A program made the position numbers and the translations under genes. A DNA stretch of 37,362 nt, from the NCBI GenBank assembly GCA_013360745.1, contig JABWBA010000030.1, forward strand, positions 1 to 37,362, read 5' to 3'. Within the stretch, counting starts at the first letter, position 1. Each line of letters starts with the position of its first letter. The stretch comes from Chthonomonadales bacterium (GTDB lineage Bacteria; Armatimonadota; Chthonomonadetes; Chthonomonadales; CAJBBX01). Below the pieces are notes generated by a model that did not search any database, was not told the DNA's origin, and was given only the letters and a program-made list of their open reading frames with translations. Below are positions 33,564-37,362 of this stretch, in pieces.

Positions 33564-33881
33564 TTATCGATGATGCAACAACCACCATGATAGCACAGCG
33601 ATGGCTGCTACGAACCCGATACAAACGAACCGTCCCATTGGTGAGGCTGGTGATTGCGAACCGGATCGGCTTGGCTCGAAACGAAGCATCGGGCGCCTCA
33701 TGATGGTTGCCTGGCTGCAACGTCGCCGGGATGCGGGTCCGCCAAGCCGTCGGATCAGTTGACCCACGGTCCTGGCCGCTGGAGGCAGCCACTGTGGATT
33801 CAGGAGAACGAGGCAAACGATCGCGAGAACCATCCAATGGATTGGCGACAGGAGCGAACCAAGGAGGAGTAAAGCGTTCAT
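33564..33881 (-). CDS. TatA/MttA-like small membrane protein with a second C-terminal helix
   Basis: The 105 residues start with a hydrophobic helix ending in LLNPQWLPPAARTVGQLIRRL (about 26-46), which copies the Tat pattern in which the membrane helix meets a '-P..LP...R..G..I..' amphipathic helix. The classical FGP becomes LNP. A basic, Ser/Arg-rich middle follows, then a second membrane helix (FVCIGFVAAIAVLSWWLLHH) that ordinary TatA proteins lack. GGAGGAGG lies before ATG 33881, and its A overlaps the TAA stop of the DUF167 gene (TAATG). The role is not certain; it may be a Tat paralogue or just an analogous sequence. Confidence 0.6.
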   Translation of the reverse strand: MNALLLLGSLLSPIHWMVLAIVCLVLLNPQWLPPAARTVGQLIRRLGGPASRRRCSQATIMRRPMLRFEPSRSGSQSPASPMGRFVCIGFVAAIAVLSWWLLHHR

Positions 33882-34189
33882 TAGTCCTCCTCCGAAGGAT
33901 CCGCACGCTTGCGTGGTGGCCCAACAGAACCCAACCGGTGAACGATCTCACTGTAGGACAGCCCTGTTACCTCCACGAGCTTGTTTCTGCTGCGATGCCC
34001 GCTTTTGAGTCGGAGCGATGTCGGAGGTACATGAAGCGCCTTCGCAAGTAGTCGTATAGCCGCGTGATTCGCCGCTCCGTCCGACGGCGCGGAGCGGACG
34101 CGAATATAAATCTCGCCGGTATCTGTGATGGTCACCTCCTCCGTCCGAGCAAGCGGAGTAACGCGTATCGATACCAGGGCTGACTCCAT
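33881..34189 (-). CDS. yggU: DUF167 / YggU family protein
   Basis: The 102-residue product has the DUF167 marks: an N-terminal VSIRVTPLARTEEV, IYIRVRSAPSDGAANHAAIRLLAKALHVPPTSLRL and SGHRSRNKLVEVTGL. ATG 34189, with GGAG 6 bases upstream, is 1 base after the CPBP stop; a longer frame from 34309 lies inside that gene. Function of the family is unknown. It is often next to yggT, as here with a protease in between. The C-terminus is acidic and basic low complexity. Confidence 0.92.
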   Translation of the reverse strand: MESALVSIRVTPLARTEEVTITDTGEIYIRVRSAPSDGAANHAAIRLLAKALHVPPTSLRLKSGHRSRNKLVEVTGLSYSEIVHRLGSVGPPRKRADPSEED

Positions 34190-34190
34190 C

Positions 34191-35621
34191 TCAGACTCCG
34201 AGATACAGAGCGAGATAGACGAATACGAGAGCGTTGTTGATACCGTGCGCCAGGATCGCCGGCCACAGAGATCCGGTAAGGCCGACAAGGGTCGAGAAGA
34301 CCAGACCAAGAGTGAAGATGCTTAAGAACCCCATGGGGAGCTGGGGATGAAGGATCGCGAAGATCGCGGAGGTAATCACCGCCGAGCTGAGGAAGCCATA
34401 TCTTGACTGCAGGCCTCGGAGCAAGATGCCCCGAAACACGATCTCCTCGATCATGGGCGCCAGGATAACGGCGGCTCCAAAGAGCAACATGCGGGTGGAA
34501 AGACGCGTCGCCTCTGCGAACTCGAGCACCGCCGGGTTCATACCACCTTCGTCGGCTCTAAAGAGTAACGAGGAGATCAGCAGCGATAAGGCGAGGGCCG
34601 GTAACGCCATGCTGTGGCCAACGAGCGCGTAGCCGATATCATGTATTGGCTTGATCCTGACAAGGCGAACCAGCGCATAGCCAGATCGCGGCTCGGATTT
34701 GGTGGATGAGACGACCGCCATCGCCGGGAGGATGGCTAGGATGTTCATCGAGACACTAGCGCCAACGATGAGCAGTCGTCGAACCTCACCGTGGTACGAT
34801 CCGCCAATCCACGCGGCAATGTTCGGGCCGATCAGTCGGAGGGTCAGAAGACTGGCAAAGAACATCGCACCGGCGAACAGCAACCGGTTACCGGTCAACT
34901 CATCCGGGCTCTCAGCGTTCACCCGGTTCCTCAATCGCTGCCACCCACTGCGAATCAGATAGACCCCACAGGCGAGCCAGGCGACCACGCCGAGCAGTCC
35001 GACAGCGATCGCAGTCAAGACCACTGCCGTGAGGCGATCCGTTGACGCAAGGGCGAGAGCCCGGAATCGGCGGGCTCGTACGTCGTTGCCGTTGTTTTCG
35101 TACAGCGCTGTGAGAGCTACTAACTCGTACCACCCGAGGCCCATACGACGGATCCGGCTGCTAACCTCAGCGACCCGTTCGCGATCGTTCCGTGCTCCGC
35201 GAAGCGCTCGGTTCCAATCGCTAAGCTCACGATCAGTCGCGGCGGCGCCTTTGTGATCACGAGCCTGATGCAGGCTATTAAGATATCGCGGCCAATCACG
35301 ACCCCCAAGGGCATAGTCGGCGAGCACGAGCATCCGAATCGACCTGCGGGTGGGCGCCAGGGCGGCGAGCTCCGAGAGCGCATTGTTTGCCGCGTTGCGG
35401 GTGTCGTCATAGGCACGCCATCCGGGTCCGAGATGCAGTCTGTACCTCAGCCAAAATGCTTGACGTACATGTCCGGTACCTTCGATGAGCAGGCGACTGG
35501 TCCGAGAAGACTCCATTGTTTCGGCGGATAACGTCCGACGTACGCCGATCACCGCTGTTGCCGTGCAGACCAAAGCCAAGACCACGCTCAACACGAGCCG
35601 CGTATTTGGAAGGGTATTCAA
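34191..35621 (-). CDS. CPBP family intramembrane metalloprotease with long N-terminal part
   Basis: The C-terminal third has the CAAX/Abi protease motifs: EEIVFRG (Glu392, Glu393, Arg397), FAILHPQ (His425) and LAHGINN (His459, Asn462), in a bundle of eight or so membrane helices. Members process or are thought to process prenylated proteins or bacteriocin-type substrates; no partner gene is seen. Residues about 45-185 form an extracytoplasmic soluble helical region with Arg/Ala pairs resembling TPR-like repeats, after one N-terminal helix. The start seems to be TTG 35621 without a strong SD, so it may lie elsewhere. The stop is 1 base before yggU. Confidence 0.85.
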   Translation of the reverse strand: MNTLPNTRLVLSVVLALVCTATAVIGVRRTLSAETMESSRTSRLLIEGTGHVRQAFWLRYRLHLGPGWRAYDDTRNAANNALSELAALAPTRRSIRMLVLADYALGGRDWPRYLNSLHQARDHKGAAATDRELSDWNRALRGARNDRERVAEVSSRIRRMGLGWYELVALTALYENNGNDVRARRFRALALASTDRLTAVVLTAIAVGLLGVVAWLACGVYLIRSGWQRLRNRVNAESPDELTGNRLLFAGAMFFASLLTLRLIGPNIAAWIGGSYHGEVRRLLIVGASVSMNILAILPAMAVVSSTKSEPRSGYALVRLVRIKPIHDIGYALVGHSMALPALALSLLISSLLFRADEGGMNPAVLEFAEATRLSTRMLLFGAAVILAPMIEEIVFRGILLRGLQSRYGFLSSAVITSAIFAILHPQLPMGFLSIFTLGLVFSTLVGLTGSLWPAILAHGINNALVFVYLALYLGV

Positions 35622-35710
35622 TCGTCTATGGATGCCCGGATAGGAGAACTCACACGGCTGCCGACTGGATCACGGTTGCGCTAGGCCGACCGTCGATGAA
35701 CTGCTCTAGT

Positions 35711-35986
35711 TTAGAGACGAGCGAAGACGCCAGCGATCACCTGAAGTAGGAGGATCGCCAACATGGGACTGAGGTCGAGACCTCCCATGCCCTGAGCCGG
35801 AAGAAGCCGCCGGATGGGGGCGAGGATTGGCTCGGTGATACGACGCAGCATCCGAACCCAGGGTTGGTACGGGCTGGCGCCCCGGATGCCGGCCATCCAT
35901 GCCCAGGAGACAACGACATCAATGAAGATCAACGTCGCTAGCGCCTGAGTAGCCTGAGCTAGCAGGATGCCGATCGAGAGGCTCAT
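35711..35986 (-). CDS. yggT: YggT family membrane protein
   Basis: A 91-residue protein with one or two hydrophobic helices at each end (ALATLIFIDVVVSWAW and LSPMLAILLLQVIAGVF) and, between them, the YggT pattern YQPWVRMLRRITEPILAPIRRLLPA. These proteins are placed near division and envelope genes in many bacteria, with a role in ion or osmotic homeostasis proposed. It is 25 bases after the TPR gene stop and 89 bases before the protease start. No clear SD before ATG 35986. Confidence 0.92.
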   Translation of the reverse strand: MSLSIGILLAQATQALATLIFIDVVVSWAWMAGIRGASPYQPWVRMLRRITEPILAPIRRLLPAQGMGGLDLSPMLAILLLQVIAGVFARL

Positions 35987-36011
35987 TGCGGGCGCTCAAC
36001 GTCTCCGTGCG

Positions 36012-36584
36012 TCATGTGCCTGACTCCACCAGTCGCCGTACTCGGTCCCGGTTGACTCTAGCCGCAGCTCGGCCGGGGTTCGTGGGATCGTCCGCTGCTC
36101 GGTTCCAGAGGTCCAGGGACTTACGGAGTTGTCCGACTCGCTCGTATGCATGAGCAAGAGTATGGATCACGATCTTCGGGCAATCGGGCTGCTCTATGGC
36201 CTTTTCCAGCATCTCGAGCCCGCGCTTCGGATCCTTGCGTCTCGTGAGCAGGTAGAAACCCTTTTCATTATAGAGTGCATAGGTGTTGGGATTGGCGGCG
36301 ATACCTTCATCGTAGAGCGCCTCAGCCTCGCTATCGCGATCCATGGACCAGAGAAGCCAGCCAGCGTCGATGTAGGCATCCACCTGTTGCGGGTGCGCGG
36401 CAATCACCATTCTATTGACGTTCACGAGATGGGCGTATTCACCCCGATGCCAGTGCATATCCGATATACGGTTGAGTTGGTGGACGACCTCACCGGCAAC
36501 GGCATCGGAGACCGCCTGGGATTCCGCGCGTGTGGGCGAGCTCCATCCAAGGACGGCGACCATCATGCAGATCAGGAATCTCAT
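36012..36584 (-). CDS. Exported TPR repeat protein
   Basis: ATG 36584 overlaps the gatB stop by four bases (ATGA) and starts a signal peptide (MRFLICMMVAVLGWSSPTRAES), giving 190 residues; a longer frame from 36719 would lie inside gatB. Tetratricopeptide-like helices follow: YAHLVNVNRMVIAAHPQQVD, AYIDAGWLLWSMDRDSEAEAL, ANPNTYALYNEKGFYLL and LAHAYERVGQLRKSLDLWNRA. It is likely a periplasmic scaffold; no catalytic motif or partner can be identified. Confidence 0.82.
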   Translation of the reverse strand: MRFLICMMVAVLGWSSPTRAESQAVSDAVAGEVVHQLNRISDMHWHRGEYAHLVNVNRMVIAAHPQQVDAYIDAGWLLWSMDRDSEAEALYDEGIAANPNTYALYNEKGFYLLTRRKDPKRGLEMLEKAIEQPDCPKIVIHTLAHAYERVGQLRKSLDLWNRAADDPTNPGRAAARVNRDRVRRLVESGT

Positions 36585-37362
36585 TTCGCGGTCTCGCGTT
36601 GCCGCTCGATCAGGAGCTGCCGCGTCACTTTCGGATTCGCCTTGCCGCCCGTCGCTTTCATAATCTGTCCCATCAGATAGGTTAACTTTCGTTCGTCTCC
36701 TTCCGTATAGGCCTGCCAAACATCCGGATGCGCTGCGACCGCTGCATCGATGACGGATCGGATCTCGTCTGCTTCGGTTAGTTGGCTTCCTTGAGCTTGG
36801 AGCAGATCCTGTGGAGATGCACCGGTCTCGAACATTTCCTCAAAAAACGCCTTCGCCATCTTACTGCTAATCGTACCGTGTTGCACCAGATCGAGCAGAG
36901 CCGCGAGGTGTTTTGCCGGGACGCGTGGCTGGGACCAGGCCAGCCCTGCGGCGTTCATCAGGCGAGCGTAGTCGCCCATCATCCAGGCGGCGACTTCCTG
37001 TGAGGCTGCGCCGAGGTTATGAACCTCGGTGAAATAGCGCACGCAATCTGGAGACGCCGTCAACCATTCCGCGGCTTGCGGGCGGAGACCGTGTGATTGT
37101 GTTAGGCGATGGTACGCATCGGATGGCGTCTCCGGCATGGATTGCCTGATCCTGTGCAACCATGCTGCATCCAGAGCTATAGGGCGAATATCCGGATCCG
37201 GAAAATAGCGGTATTCCTGTTCGATCTCCTTGGTGCGCTGGGGAACGGTAACCTCACGGTCGGCGTCCCATCCAAGAGTCTCCTGGATCACTGTATGACC
37301 GGCGTCAAGCCGCGCAGCATGACGTCGAACTTCGTACTCAATGCCTTTGTGGACCGCCCGAA
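36581..37362 (-). CDS. gatB: Aspartyl/glutamyl-tRNA amidotransferase subunit B (3' part)
   Basis: The frame is open to the window edge. It encodes the C-terminal part of GatB, which transamidates Glu-tRNA-Gln and Asp-tRNA-Asn. Recognisable blocks are VHKGIEYEVRRHAA, VIQETLGWDADREV, VPQRTKEIEQEYRYFPDPDI, then the YqeY/GatB helical domain (AAWLMTSPDCVRYF-like, ISSKMAKAFFEEMFETG) and the tail MKATGGKANPKVTRQLL. A Met at 37291 is not the start. This supports a bacterium that makes Gln-tRNA by the indirect pathway; gatA/C are beyond the edge. Confidence 0.95.
   Translation of the reverse strand, partial: RAVHKGIEYEVRRHAARLDAGHTVIQETLGWDADREVTVPQRTKEIEQEYRYFPDPDIRPIALDAAWLHRIRQSMPETPSDAYHRLTQSHGLRPQAAEWLTASPDCVRYFTEVHNLGAASQEVAAWMMGDYARLMNAAGLAWSQPRVPAKHLAALLDLVQHGTISSKMAKAFFEEMFETGASPQDLLQAQGSQLTEADEIRSVIDAAVAAHPDVWQAYTEGDERKLTYLMGQIMKATGGKANPKVTRQLLIERQRETAK

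Noticed and set aside
1-37362. CRISPR array, tRNA, rRNA, IS element or prophage
   Set aside because: No regularly spaced repeats, no cloverleaf or rRNA signature, no transposase, integrase or phage protein motif was seen.

Overview
The window looks like chromosomal DNA from a GC-rich, diderm (Gram-negative-type) bacterium. The outer-membrane side is shown by a TolC-family protein, a periplasmic adaptor and an RND pump. The PurS+PurQ split of FGAM synthetase, GatB, class II LysRS, a 45-residue DUF5679 protein, a GH-like-10 lipoprotein-type glycosidase and a NamZ homologue together remind me of Armatimonadota-type genomes. That placement is an inference from gene content only. No rRNA, tRNA, transposase, integrase, phage gene or CRISPR array was seen. 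Most genes are housekeeping or envelope genes, packed closely with many 1-22 bp overlaps.

Layout. (1) 1-4061, minus strand: tetR-tolC-MFP-RND, a self-regulated tripartite efflux operon with a strong palindromic operator upstream of tetR. (2) 4200-7667, plus: a CHAD protein, a zinc-ribbon/DUF2007-like protein and a DsbD-type transmembrane disulfide reductase whose thioredoxin domain ends early; a small antisense membrane-protein gene overlaps its end. (3) 8059-10574, plus: lipid kinase, CdsA and Maf. (4) 10444-15322, minus: an imuB-dnaE2 damage-tolerance cassette under its own promoter with nested palindromes, without an imuA gene. (5) 15475-17940: a small membrane protein, then gpsA and an M42 aminopeptidase on the minus strand. 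(6) 18253-26065, mostly plus: a GH-like-10 protein with accessory domains, NamZ (exo-muramidase), DUF5679, a TIM-barrel isomerase, FmdB-type zinc ribbon (minus), AnmK and MurJ, a neighbourhood with a peptidoglycan turnover and export theme. (7) 26077-37362, minus: group 2 sigma factor, a secreted esterase/alpha-toroid fusion, pcm, lysS, greA, purQ, purS, a TatA-like small protein, DUF167, a CPBP protease, YggT, a TPR protein and the 3' part of gatB.

The most interesting points are the reduced imuB-dnaE2 mutasome with a candidate operator lying on its -10 element, the truncated DsbD with an antisense partner, the esterase-toroid fusion, the TatA-like two-helix protein translationally coupled to DUF167, the cytoplasmic-looking NamZ near AnmK and MurJ, several long perfect stem-loops between genes, and a visible excess of the palindrome CGATCG across the window.
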